Shown: positions 1 through 8,185 of the stretch, in pieces | Layout: every line of letters starts with the position of its first letter | How positions within the stretch are numbered: the first letter of the stretch is position 1 | Origin: Lachnospiraceae bacterium V9D3004 | Lineage (GTDB): Bacteria > Bacillota > Clostridia > Lachnospirales > Lachnospiraceae | Direction: 5' to 3' | Length of the DNA stretch: 64,000 nt | NCBI GenBank assembly: GCA_000621985.1 | Contig: KK211381.1 | Location: forward strand, 220,706-284,705 | Made by a program: the position numbers and the translations under genes | The notes under the pieces: generated by a model | The model's input: only the letters and a program-made list of their open reading frames with translations | Databases searched by the model: none | Told to the model about the DNA's origin: nothing

Positions 1-239
1 CTGAAAAGACAGCAACTGCCGAAAGTAAGATCAATTCCGAAAAAGAGAATGCGGGAGATTCTACCGATAATGAATCGGTTGATACGGATGATGCCGATAC
101 GTCTGATTCTGTTACAACAGATACGGATAACAGTAATGCAGATACGACAACAGATACCGATGATACGACAGTTACCGATGAAGCTCAGGATGAATCCGAT
201 GCTTCAGCAGTAAGTGACAGCGCGATCACTACCGAATAA
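1..239 (+). CDS. C-terminal tail of an unidentified protein (5' end outside window)
   Basis: The window opens inside an open frame (first full codon at position 3) that ends in TAA at 237-239. The visible ~78 residues are almost entirely Asp, Thr, Ser, Glu, Asn and Ala in an acidic, irregularly repetitive run with no domain. Such tails occur on ScpB-like or exported proteins of this group, and scpB often precedes an RsuA/RluB-type pseudouridine synthase in Firmicutes, but nothing visible identifies the gene. It lies 34 bp upstream of the pseudouridine synthase on the same strand, so the two may be co-transcribed. Confidence 0.7.
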   Translation, partial: EKTATAESKINSEKENAGDSTDNESVDTDDADTSDSVTTDTDNSNADTTTDTDDTTVTDEAQDESDASAVSDSAITTE

Positions 240-273
240 TATTTGACACGTTCCGAAAGGTTGATATGACTGT

Positions 274-978
274 ATGAGTGAAGGAATTAGAATCAACAGA
301 TTCCTGAGTGAAGCAGGATATTGCTCAAGAAGACAGGCCGACAGATATATTGAAGCCGGAATTGTGTGCATTAACGGCAATCCGGCTGTATGCGGCTCCA
401 AGGTTAATGATAATGATATTGTCAGTGTAAACGGTGAAATCATCAACAGGAATGAATTGCCTGTTGTTCTTGCATATAATAAACCTCTGGGAGTAGTCTG
501 CTCCACGAAAGAGAAGTTCAATATAATTGATCATATCGATTATCCCGTCAGAATATATCCGGTAGGTCGTCTTGACAAGAATTCAGAAGGACTAATTCTG
601 CTTACCAATCAGGGAGACATTACAGATTCTATATTAAGGGCATCCAATTATCATGAAAAAGAATATGTTGTCAGAGTCAATAAAGATATTGACGACAGAT
701 TTGTTAAAGGCATGGAAAGCGGAGTGCCGATCCTTGATACCGTCACAAGACCGTGTAAGATCGAGGTCAAAGACAAGAGAAGGTTTCACATTACGATCAC
801 ACAGGGACTCAACAGACAGATCAGAAGAATGTGTGAATATTTTGATTACAGAGTGATATCGCTAAAGAGAATAAGAATAATGAATATAAAGCTTGGTACC
901 CTTAAGACAGGAGAATACAGAGAATTAACCGGTGAAGAGATAGAAAAACTACGTAAGGATCTCGGACTGGGTATATAG
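274..978 (+). CDS. rluF: RNA pseudouridine synthase, RluF/RsuA family
   Basis: Predicted to convert uridine to pseudouridine in ribosomal RNA. The protein has 234 residues. Residues ~5-50 form an S4 RNA-binding domain with the usual 'INRFLSEAGYCSRRQAD' opening. The RsuA/RluB/E/F catalytic domain follows, with the signature 'GRLDKNSEGLILLTNQGD' around residue 98, whose Asp is the catalytic residue, and the C-terminal 'QGLNRQIRRMC' motif. The wording 'GVPILDTVTRPC' and 'KRIRIMNIKLG' fits RluF (23S rRNA) better than RsuA, but the exact target base cannot be read from sequence. An AAGG-type Shine-Dalgarno sequence (255-260) sits upstream. DNA ligase follows on the same strand after 32 bp. Confidence 0.88.
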   Translation: MSEGIRINRFLSEAGYCSRRQADRYIEAGIVCINGNPAVCGSKVNDNDIVSVNGEIINRNELPVVLAYNKPLGVVCSTKEKFNIIDHIDYPVRIYPVGRLDKNSEGLILLTNQGDITDSILRASNYHEKEYVVRVNKDIDDRFVKGMESGVPILDTVTRPCKIEVKDKRRFHITITQGLNRQIRRMCEYFDYRVISLKRIRIMNIKLGTLKTGEYRELTGEEIEKLRKDLGLGI

Positions 979-1010
979 AAAGATCAACATCGGAATTGTA
1001 AGAGGTGAAA

Positions 1011-2987
1011 ATGATGGGCGATAATGTTAAAGCGGATCGCATGGCACGAATGAAAGAACTTACTGATATACTTAATAAAGCAGCTTCCGTATATTATCAG
1101 GGTCATGATGAGATAATGAGCAATTTTGAATATGATAAATTGTATGATGAATTGCAGGAACTGGAACATACTACAGGAGTAGTATTGTCCGGCAGTCCTA
1201 CAGTAAGAGTAGGATATGAAGTGCTTAGTGAACTCCCTAAAGAAAATCACGGTTATCCCATATTGTCACTCGATAAGACAAAAGATGTTGAAGCCTTAAG
1301 AGCATGGCTTGGAGATCATAACGGTGTATTGTCATGGAAACTTGACGGACTGACTGTTGTTGTGACTTATGAAAACGGTCAGCTTGTTAAAGCGGTTACA
1401 AGAGGTAATGGAACAGTCGGTGAAGTAATAACCAATAATGCAAAAACATTTGTTAACATACCGGTTACGATCCCATATAAAGAAAGGATCGTGCTTCGAG
1501 GTGAGGCATTGATCAGATACAGTGATTTTGAGAGGATCAATGCCATGATAAGCAATCCGGATGACAGATACAAGAATCCGAGAAACTTATGCAGCGGAAG
1601 CGTAAGACAGCTGAATAATAAGATCACGGCCGAAAGAAGTGTGTATTTTCTTGTATACAGCATAATTGACGGCGGGATCTCATTTGAACTTCAAAGCGAG
1701 CAGCTTGACTGGATAAAGGAGCAGGGATTCGGTGTTGTCGGTCATGATATAGTAAGCGGCGATAATATCTCAGACATTGTAAGCGAGTATTCTGAAAGAA
1801 TTCAGACCAATGATTTCCCGTCTGACGGACTTGTATTAACTTATGACAATATAGAATACGGACGTTCACTTGGAAGAACAGCCAAATTCCCAAGACACTC
1901 CATTGCATTTAAATGGTCCGATGATCTTGCAGAGACTACTTTGAAAGAGATCGAGTGGAGTGCATCAAGAACCGGACTTATTAATCCGGTAGCAATATTT
2001 GAACCGGTTGAGCTTGAAGGAACTACAGTATCAAGAGCAAGTGTTCACAATGTGAGTATTGTTGAAGAATTAAAACTCGGTATCGGTGACAGAATACAGG
2101 TATACAAGGCAAATATGATAATCCCTCAGATCGCGAAGAATATGACCTGCAGCAATAATATTGATATTCCAAAGATATGTCCCGTATGCGGAAGCGATAC
2201 GATCATTAAGCAGGAAAATGGTGTTCGAACTCTCGTATGCCCGAATCCGGAGTGTCTTGCCAAGCAGATCAAGTATTTTACTCATTTTGTATCAAGAGAT
2301 GCCATTAATATTGACGGATTGTCAGAATCAACCATTGAGAAATTCATAGCAGCCAAGATTATTAATGAACCTGCTGATTTTTATCATCTTGACAGACATT
2401 ATGAAGAGATAGTCACAATGGAAGGAATGGGTGAAAAGTCTTATAACAACTTGATCAGATCTGTTGAAGCGTCAAGAGAGACTGAAGCAGCGAATTATCT
2501 GTACAGTCTTGGAATAACAGGGATAGGTCTGTCCAATGCCAAAGCGATATGCAGGCATTACGATAATGACCCTTATAAGATATTTGATTCGACTTTTGAT
2601 GAACTGACTGCCATTGACGGTATAGGTGATGTTCTTGCAGGTGAGGTTGTAAAATACATGGCTGATCCCGAAAAACGAAGGATCGCCACAGACATTCTTA
2701 AGGAGCTTGAAATAATAAAACCGGTTTCTGTATCCGAAGAACAGTCACTTGAAGGAATAACGGTTGTAATTACCGGAAGCCTTGAATTATATGGTAGCAG
2801 AAGCGATTTGAAGAAGATCATAGAGGATATGGGAGGAAAGGTTACGGGAAGCGTAACGCGCAATACCACATATCTGATCAATAACGATATAACGTCAACT
2901 TCATCAAAGAATAAGAAAGCAAAAGAACTTGGAATACCGATCATAACCGAGAAGGAATTTGTTGACAGATTCAAGGTAATACAATAA
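1011..2987 (+). CDS. ligA: NAD-dependent DNA ligase
   Basis: Seals nicks in duplex DNA using NAD+ during replication and repair. About 658 residues, normal for LigA. Order: N-terminal Ia domain (paired Tyr, 'SPTVRVG'), adenylation domain with lysine motif 'WKLDG' (Lys ~110) and 'IAFKW', OB fold with 'EGTTVSRASVHN', four-Cys zinc finger ('CPVC' and 'CPNPEC'), helix-hairpin-helix repeats, and a C-terminal BRCT domain. Motifs differ from textbook LigA: 'RGNG..GEVIT' replaces RGDG..GEDVT. An in-frame GTG at 1005 overlaps the AGAGG ribosome binding site (1001-1005), so ATG 1011, or ATG 1014, is the likelier start. metA follows after 26 bp. Confidence 0.92.
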   Translation: MMGDNVKADRMARMKELTDILNKAASVYYQGHDEIMSNFEYDKLYDELQELEHTTGVVLSGSPTVRVGYEVLSELPKENHGYPILSLDKTKDVEALRAWLGDHNGVLSWKLDGLTVVVTYENGQLVKAVTRGNGTVGEVITNNAKTFVNIPVTIPYKERIVLRGEALIRYSDFERINAMISNPDDRYKNPRNLCSGSVRQLNNKITAERSVYFLVYSIIDGGISFELQSEQLDWIKEQGFGVVGHDIVSGDNISDIVSEYSERIQTNDFPSDGLVLTYDNIEYGRSLGRTAKFPRHSIAFKWSDDLAETTLKEIEWSASRTGLINPVAIFEPVELEGTTVSRASVHNVSIVEELKLGIGDRIQVYKANMIIPQIAKNMTCSNNIDIPKICPVCGSDTIIKQENGVRTLVCPNPECLAKQIKYFTHFVSRDAINIDGLSESTIEKFIAAKIINEPADFYHLDRHYEEIVTMEGMGEKSYNNLIRSVEASRETEAANYLYSLGITGIGLSNAKAICRHYDNDPYKIFDSTFDELTAIDGIGDVLAGEVVKYMADPEKRRIATDILKELEIIKPVSVSEEQSLEGITVVITGSLELYGSRSDLKKIIEDMGGKVTGSVTRNTTYLINNDITSTSSKNKKAKELGIPIITEKEFVDRFKVIQ

Positions 2988-3013
2988 AATTATTATGAAA
3001 AGAGGTAATATTC

Positions 3014-3919
3014 ATGCCTATTAATGTACAATCCGAACTGCCGGCAAGACAGATACTTATTGAAGAGAATATATTTGTTATGGACGAGACGAGGGCTGTA
3101 ACTCAGGATATACGTCCCTTAAAGATCGCCCTGCTTAATCTTATGCCTTTAAAAGAGGAGACCGAAGTACAGATCTTACGTTGTCTGTCCAATACGCCTC
3201 TTCAGGTTGAAGTGACATTTTTATGTACTGCCAGTTATATAGGTTCCAATACTCCCAAGAGTCATCTGGAAAAGTTCTATCTTACATTTGATGATATAAA
3301 AGACAACAAATATGACGGACTTATCATTACCGGAGCACCTGTCGAGCTGCAGGAATGGGAGGATGTTCTGTACTGGGATGAACTTAAGAATATAATGGAA
3401 TGGTCTAAGACCAATGTTACTTCAACATTCCATATATGCTGGGGTGCCCAGGCAGGAATCTATTATCATTACGGTATTGATAAATATGAACTTGATTCCA
3501 AATTGTCCGGTATATATTCACATAAGGTATATAACCGTAAGATACCGCTTCTTCGCGGGTTTGATGACGTTTTCCTTGCACCTCATTCCAGATATACAAG
3601 CATAAAAAGAAGTGAAGTTGAAAAACATCCGGAACTTACCATACTTGCCGACTCGGAAGATGCGGGATTGTTAATTGTTATGGCTGAAGAAGGAAAACAG
3701 ATATTCGTATTCGGACACCTTGAATATGACAGACTTACTCTTGATTCAGAATATCACAGAGATTTAAAAAAGGGTATCAATCCTTCGATACCGGTAAATT
3801 ATTACAAGGATGATGATCCGTCTAACAAGCCTTTGCTTACATGGCGTGCTCATTCAAACGCATTGTATTCCAACTGGCTGAATTACTATGTATATCAGCA
3901 GACACCATATATTCTGTGA
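3014..3919 (+). CDS. metA: Homoserine O-acyltransferase MetA, predicted acetyl-CoA type
   Basis: First committed step of methionine synthesis: acylation of homoserine on the side-chain hydroxyl. The 301 residues match the MetA (not MetX) family. Catalytic Cys142 lies in 'FHICWGAQAG', and His235 and Glu237 in 'FGHLE'. Family knowledge: residue 111 sets acyl donor choice, Gly favouring succinyl-CoA and Glu favouring acetyl-CoA. Here 'TGAPVELQEW' puts Glu at 111, so the product is probably O-acetyl-homoserine despite the usual name. It follows ligA by 26 bp with AAAGAGG in between. There is no room for a SAM or T-box leader directly upstream. Confidence 0.93.
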   Translation: MPINVQSELPARQILIEENIFVMDETRAVTQDIRPLKIALLNLMPLKEETEVQILRCLSNTPLQVEVTFLCTASYIGSNTPKSHLEKFYLTFDDIKDNKYDGLIITGAPVELQEWEDVLYWDELKNIMEWSKTNVTSTFHICWGAQAGIYYHYGIDKYELDSKLSGIYSHKVYNRKIPLLRGFDDVFLAPHSRYTSIKRSEVEKHPELTILADSEDAGLLIVMAEEGKQIFVFGHLEYDRLTLDSEYHRDLKKGINPSIPVNYYKDDDPSNKPLLTWRAHSNALYSNWLNYYVYQQTPYIL

Positions 3920-3931
3920 TATGTAATAAGT

Positions 3932-3960
3932 TTGCATTTTATAGGTATTGTAGTTATAAT
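3932..3960 (+). promoter_or_regulatory. Sigma-A-like promoter for uppP
   Basis: TTGCAT at 3932-3937 and a consensus TATAAT at 3955-3960 are separated by exactly 17 bp. This gives uppP its own transcript starting near 3967, with a leader of about 90 nt that contains the hairpin at 3976-4003. Confidence 0.6.
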
Positions 3961-3975
3961 GAGATATGAGTTTGG

Positions 3976-4003
3976 CACCCCATAGCGGCAATGAACCGGG
4001 GTG
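3976..4003 (+). promoter_or_regulatory. Leader hairpin upstream of uppP
   Basis: CACCCC (3976-3981) pairs with GGGGTG (3998-4003) around a 16-nt loop. An overlapping short palindrome GTGTTTAACAC (4001-4011) could form an alternative stem. No T-run follows, so it is not a standard terminator. Lying in the predicted uppP leader it could be a regulatory structure, or simply the decayed end of the metA transcript. Confidence 0.35.
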
Positions 4004-4056
4004 TTTAACACTGTGAATGATCGGTGTATGATAATACTTGAGAGGGGGAAAGCAAG

Positions 4057-4944
4057 ATGACTTTATTGAATTCTATATTTCTTGGAATTATTCAGGGGTT
4101 GGCTGAATTTCTGCCGATAAGCAGTTCGGGACATCTGGCGATCTTTCAGGAGATATTTGGTATAAATAATAATATTGATTCTAACCTTTTGATGATATTC
4201 GATGTAATGCTTCATTTCGGTACATTGATCGCTATATTCGTTGCTTTATGGCGGGATATCCGTAAACTGTTCATTGAAGGGTGTCTTATAATAAGAGATT
4301 CTTTTGTTGATCTGGGATTATTATTTTACAATCTTTTTCATGGTAATAATAAAAAGCCATATAAGAAGATCGTTAATTCACCATACAGAAAATTCGTTAT
4401 GCTTGTTATCGTATCTACGATACCTACAGGAATAATAGGTATATTACTTGATGATATTGTTGAATCGGCTGCCACATCTCTTATTATTACAGGAATATGT
4501 CTTGTTATAACGGGAATTCTGCTCATGATCGCTGATATGACTCCTGCCGGAAGAAAGCGTCCAAAGCAGGTTACGTATAGGGAGGCCGGTGCCATAGGTG
4601 TTGTTCAGGGACTGGCAACATTACCGGGAATATCAAGATCGGGTTCTACGATAACAGCATGTCTGTTGTGCGGATTCGATAAGAGTTTTGCCGTAAAATA
4701 TTCATTTATAATGTCCGTGCCGGCAGTGCTCGGTGCTGTTGTACTTAAGGTTAAAGATCTGTTCGGTTTAAGTGTATCTGCGTCGGATATGACCAATATG
4801 GGAATAGGTACTGTAATATCTGCTATTGTCGGATATGTATGTATTAAGACAATGCTTATTGTCGTAAGAGGTAAAAAGTTCAAATATTTCGCATACTATT
4901 GTTTTATAGCCGGAACATTTTCAATAATATGGTATCTGGTTTAA
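4057..4944 (+). CDS. uppP: Undecaprenyl-diphosphatase UppP/BacA
   Basis: Integral membrane phosphatase that converts undecaprenyl pyrophosphate to the monophosphate lipid carrier used for wall and surface polysaccharide synthesis; it also confers basal bacitracin tolerance. It has 295 residues, normal length. Both family signatures are present: 'GLAEFLPISSSGHL' near the N terminus and 'LATLPGISRSGSTI' near residue 190, plus about eight hydrophobic segments. Ribosome binding site GAGAGGGGG precedes ATG 4057. It has its own promoter and is followed after 34 bp by ftsK. Confidence 0.95.
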   Translation: MTLLNSIFLGIIQGLAEFLPISSSGHLAIFQEIFGINNNIDSNLLMIFDVMLHFGTLIAIFVALWRDIRKLFIEGCLIIRDSFVDLGLLFYNLFHGNNKKPYKKIVNSPYRKFVMLVIVSTIPTGIIGILLDDIVESAATSLIITGICLVITGILLMIADMTPAGRKRPKQVTYREAGAIGVVQGLATLPGISRSGSTITACLLCGFDKSFAVKYSFIMSVPAVLGAVVLKVKDLFGLSVSASDMTNMGIGTVISAIVGYVCIKTMLIVVRGKKFKYFAYYCFIAGTFSIIWYLV

Positions 4945-4978
4945 TGTGCAATTGTAACTATGAGAGGATGATTAATAA

Positions 4979-7900
4979 ATGAGTCGAAGAGACGATAAGA
5001 GATCTAAAGAGACTGAGATCAATGACAAAGACAGAAGCGACATGAAAACAGAGATCAGTCTCTGGATATTGCTCTTTGTAAGTATAATATTATTGTTATG
5101 TGTATTTAATCTTTGCGGCCCGTTAAGCGGTGTACTCGGATCATTTTTATTCGGTATGGTCGGATCACTGGCATATATATTCCCGATAGCAATGTTTCTT
5201 GTTATCTGTATGATACATCTGAATATCAAGAATAAACCCGTGATTAGAAAGATAATATATGCAATTGCTTTATTCGTTATTATAATTGCCATCTTCGAAC
5301 TCCTTGCAGGTGATTCGGAAGGAAGTATATGGAATTGCTATGTAAACGGTTATAAGACCCATCTTGGCGGCGGTATTATCGGCGGCTGTATCAGCATGGG
5401 ACTTTCCGCTATTATGGGCAGACTTGCAACAGGTATATTGTTATTTGTTGCAGCTATAATATTACTTGTACTTATCACAGGCAAGATGATTGCATCAATT
5501 GCCCTTAATAACAGTTCAGAAAAGTATAATGAATACATGAAGAACAGAAATGAAAAGAAGAAAAGACAGGAAGAAGACGATTTAATAGATTATGACAGTA
5601 TCACCGAAGGTTTTCCCGATGAACTGCCCGAAAACAACAGGAAAAGATCAAAACGACAGGTTTCCTATACATTTCCAAAAGAAGAATCCGTAGTTGATAC
5701 CACAACTGTAGAAGAAACAAAAAATGATGTGATTGTCAAAGAGCCTGTCGAAGAATTGTCTTTTGAAGAAGAAAGCAAAAAAAAAAGCAGCGAACTGATC
5801 GATCAGGGAACTGAAAACAGTAGTGATATAACTACCGGTAAAAATACAGCTTCAGGTAAAGAAACCGCTTCCGCTGATGAAACAGAAGCCGGTGAAGATA
5901 CAGGCGATATGCCTATATACGAAAAAGAGATAGTCGAAAAATTCGGCACGGATCATCCCGTGACAGACAATTCACTTGCAATGCTTGTGGCCAGGGCTCT
6001 TGAAAATGACAGAGTGCAGTATACCGAGTATACGCCTTATGTTGATGATGAACCCGAAGATAAGCTGTATGATAACAATTCGTACAATTTACATACACAG
6101 GAATCTTCAAAATCACAGGATTCTTATATGGAAACCGGTGCGTCAGATTCATACGGTTCTTTAGATTCAAACAATGCATCTGATCCTTATGGTTCGTCCG
6201 GTTCTTACAATGAGTCTAACGCTTATGATGGATCCGACTCATTCAATGAATCCGATTCTTATGATGAGTCTGACTCATTCAACGGGTCCAATTCATATAG
6301 TGGATCCGATTCATACGATAATTCCGATTCATATAATGAGACGGAATCATATGCCGAAACTGTACATGATAAGAAGACATCAGGAATCACATCTAATGAA
6401 TCCCGGGATCCCGGCTCGCTTATACAACGTTCAACTTCTTCCGGCAGTACATTTAATACACCAAAACCGGCAGTGAATGACAACAATACGGATGAAGTTA
6501 CACCTGATCTTTCGGCAGAACCTATACCGTATGTATTCCCGTCAATGGATCTTCTTGAGAAATCACCTGCTTCAGCCAACAAAATGTCAAGAGATACACT
6601 GGAAAAAACTGCCAAAAAACTGCAGGATTGTCTAAAGAGCTTCAAAGTTGAGGTTGAAATGACCGATATTATATGCGGACCGACGGTTACCAGATATGAA
6701 TTAAAACCGGCACTTGGTACAAAGGTTAAGAAGATTACGGAGCTTGAAAATGATATCAAATTGTATCTTGCCGCGACTGATATAAGGATCGAAGCACCGA
6801 TCCCCGGCAAACATGCAGTAGGAATTGAAGTTCCCAATAAAGGAAGTACAATGATCACTCTGCGTGAGATGCTTGAAACAAAGGAATTCAATTCACATTC
6901 ATCCAATGTCGCTTTCGCGGTCGGTAAAGATATCGGTGGTAATAATGTGATTGCCGATATTGCAAAGATGCCTCATATGCTTATTGCTGGAGCTACGGGA
7001 TCCGGTAAGTCCGTATGTATCAATACAATAATTATGAGTATTCTCTACAAGGCTGATCCCAATGATGTCAAGCTGATCATGATCGACCCCAAAGTAGTCG
7101 AGTTAAGTGTATATAACGGAATTCCTCATCTGTGCATTCCGGTCGTTACCGATCCAAAGAAAGCAGCGGCGGCTCTTAACTGGGCTGTTGCAGAGATGAA
7201 TGACAGATATAAGAAATTTGCTGAATTCGGTGTCCGTGACATGAAAGGATTCAATCAGAAAGTCGCTCAGTTAAGAGAGAATCCTCATATGTACACAAAG
7301 ATGCCACAGATAGTTATTATCGTGGATGAGCTTGCCGATCTTATGATGGTTGCTTCACATGATGTTGAAGCTGCAATATGCCGACTTGCCCAGATGGCCC
7401 GTGCAGCCGGACTTCACCTCATCATAGCTACGCAGCGTCCGTCTGTCGACGTTATTACCGGTCTTATAAAAGCAAATGTTCCGTCAAGAATTGCATTTGC
7501 GGTTTCATCTGCCATTGATTCAAGGACGATACTTGATGGCGCCGGTGCCGAAAAGCTTCTCGGTAAAGGTGATATGTTATTCAAACCTCAGGATAAGTCA
7601 AAAGCTGTTCGTGTACAGGGAGCATTTGTATCTGATTCGGAAGTTGCGAGGGTAACCGATTTTGTTAAAGGTCAATACAGTGCACCGGTATATGACATGT
7701 CTATAAGTGAACAGATATCAAATGCCGAGATGAAAGGCAGTAATGCTGAGGTAGTGTCGGAATCTGACGACTCCAATCCTAACGGTTGGGACGAAAAGTT
7801 CGAAGAGGCAGGACGTTTCATCATTGAAAAACAAAAAGCTTCGATCGGAACATTGCAGAGAGTGTTCAAGATCGGATTCAACCGTGGCGCAAGAATTATG

Positions 7901-8008
7901 GATCAGCTCTGTGAAGCCGGTGTTGTCAGTGAAGAAGACGGCAAGAAACCGCGTAATATATTGATGACGATGGAAGAATTTGAGCAGTTCATGGAAGATA
8001 ACAGGTAG
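4979..8008 (+). CDS. ftsK: FtsK/SpoIIIE-family DNA translocase
   Basis: Membrane-anchored ATPase that pumps chromosomal DNA through the closing septum. The 1009 residues comprise four or five transmembrane helices (~20-175), a long charged linker (~185-520), and the motor with Walker A 'GATGSGKS' (~670) and Walker B 'VIIVDELADLM' (~780). A C-terminal winged-helix gamma domain (from ~930, 'KASIGTLQRVFKIGFNRGARI') recognises orienting sequences. The linker is unusually long and contains a Ser/Asp/Tyr/Asn repeat block (see separate entry). Whether it serves vegetative division or sporulation cannot be told from sequence. The stop codon lies inside the left arm of a long palindrome. Confidence 0.93.
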   Translation: MSRRDDKRSKETEINDKDRSDMKTEISLWILLFVSIILLLCVFNLCGPLSGVLGSFLFGMVGSLAYIFPIAMFLVICMIHLNIKNKPVIRKIIYAIALFVIIIAIFELLAGDSEGSIWNCYVNGYKTHLGGGIIGGCISMGLSAIMGRLATGILLFVAAIILLVLITGKMIASIALNNSSEKYNEYMKNRNEKKKRQEEDDLIDYDSITEGFPDELPENNRKRSKRQVSYTFPKEESVVDTTTVEETKNDVIVKEPVEELSFEEESKKKSSELIDQGTENSSDITTGKNTASGKETASADETEAGEDTGDMPIYEKEIVEKFGTDHPVTDNSLAMLVARALENDRVQYTEYTPYVDDEPEDKLYDNNSYNLHTQESSKSQDSYMETGASDSYGSLDSNNASDPYGSSGSYNESNAYDGSDSFNESDSYDESDSFNGSNSYSGSDSYDNSDSYNETESYAETVHDKKTSGITSNESRDPGSLIQRSTSSGSTFNTPKPAVNDNNTDEVTPDLSAEPIPYVFPSMDLLEKSPASANKMSRDTLEKTAKKLQDCLKSFKVEVEMTDIICGPTVTRYELKPALGTKVKKITELENDIKLYLAATDIRIEAPIPGKHAVGIEVPNKGSTMITLREMLETKEFNSHSSNVAFAVGKDIGGNNVIADIAKMPHMLIAGATGSGKSVCINTIIMSILYKADPNDVKLIMIDPKVVELSVYNGIPHLCIPVVTDPKKAAAALNWAVAEMNDRYKKFAEFGVRDMKGFNQKVAQLRENPHMYTKMPQIVIIVDELADLMMVASHDVEAAICRLAQMARAAGLHLIIATQRPSVDVITGLIKANVPSRIAFAVSSAIDSRTILDGAGAEKLLGKGDMLFKPQDKSKAVRVQGAFVSDSEVARVTDFVKGQYSAPVYDMSISEQISNAEMKGSNAEVVSESDDSNPNGWDEKFEEAGRFIIEKQKASIGTLQRVFKIGFNRGARIMDQLCEAGVVSEEDGKKPRNILMTMEEFEQFMEDNR
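6145..6345 (+). repeat. Short in-frame repeats in the FtsK linker
   Basis: About eleven degenerate 18-bp units encode a six-residue theme of the form S-D-S-Y/F-N/D-E/G. The repeats keep the reading frame and add a low-complexity acidic, Tyr- and Ser-rich stretch between the membrane domain and motor. Expansion and contraction by slippage is expected, so linker length may vary between strains. Confidence 0.75.
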
Positions 8009-8146
8009 GTGAAACACATCTGCATTCGTGGGGACGCTCTCGCTTGGTTTCAGACGTAACGGTACTAAATTCATACTGCGCCTTCGGCTTGCATGCATTA
8101 AGTACCGACGTCTTCAAACACCCCACTCATTCAGAGTGTTTCACCT
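8007..8146. repeat. Long nested palindromic intergenic element A
   Basis: A perfect 11-bp inverted repeat (AGGTGAAACAC at 8007-8017, GTGTTTCACCT at 8136-8146) continues inward after a one-base bulge with TCTG (8019-8022)/CAGA (8132-8135) and GTGGGG (8028-8033)/CCCCAC (8121-8126). An inner stem follows: GACGT (8053-8057) and CGGTACT (8060-8066) with AGTACCG (8101-8107) and ACGTC (8108-8112). The tip carries a GCC-TTC-GGC hairpin (8080-8088). The left arm includes the ftsK stop codon. There is no long T-run, so it is more than a simple terminator. It could be a MITE-like element, a structured 3' UTR or a small RNA. Confidence 0.7.
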
Positions 8147-8185
8147 ATATTAGATTATTAATTATGAAGGATATAATGATATGTC

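Noticed and set aside
6259-6906. 215-codon antisense frame within ftsK
   Set aside because: Shadow of the Ser/Asp-rich linker and core of FtsK; no start signal and no recognisable domain.
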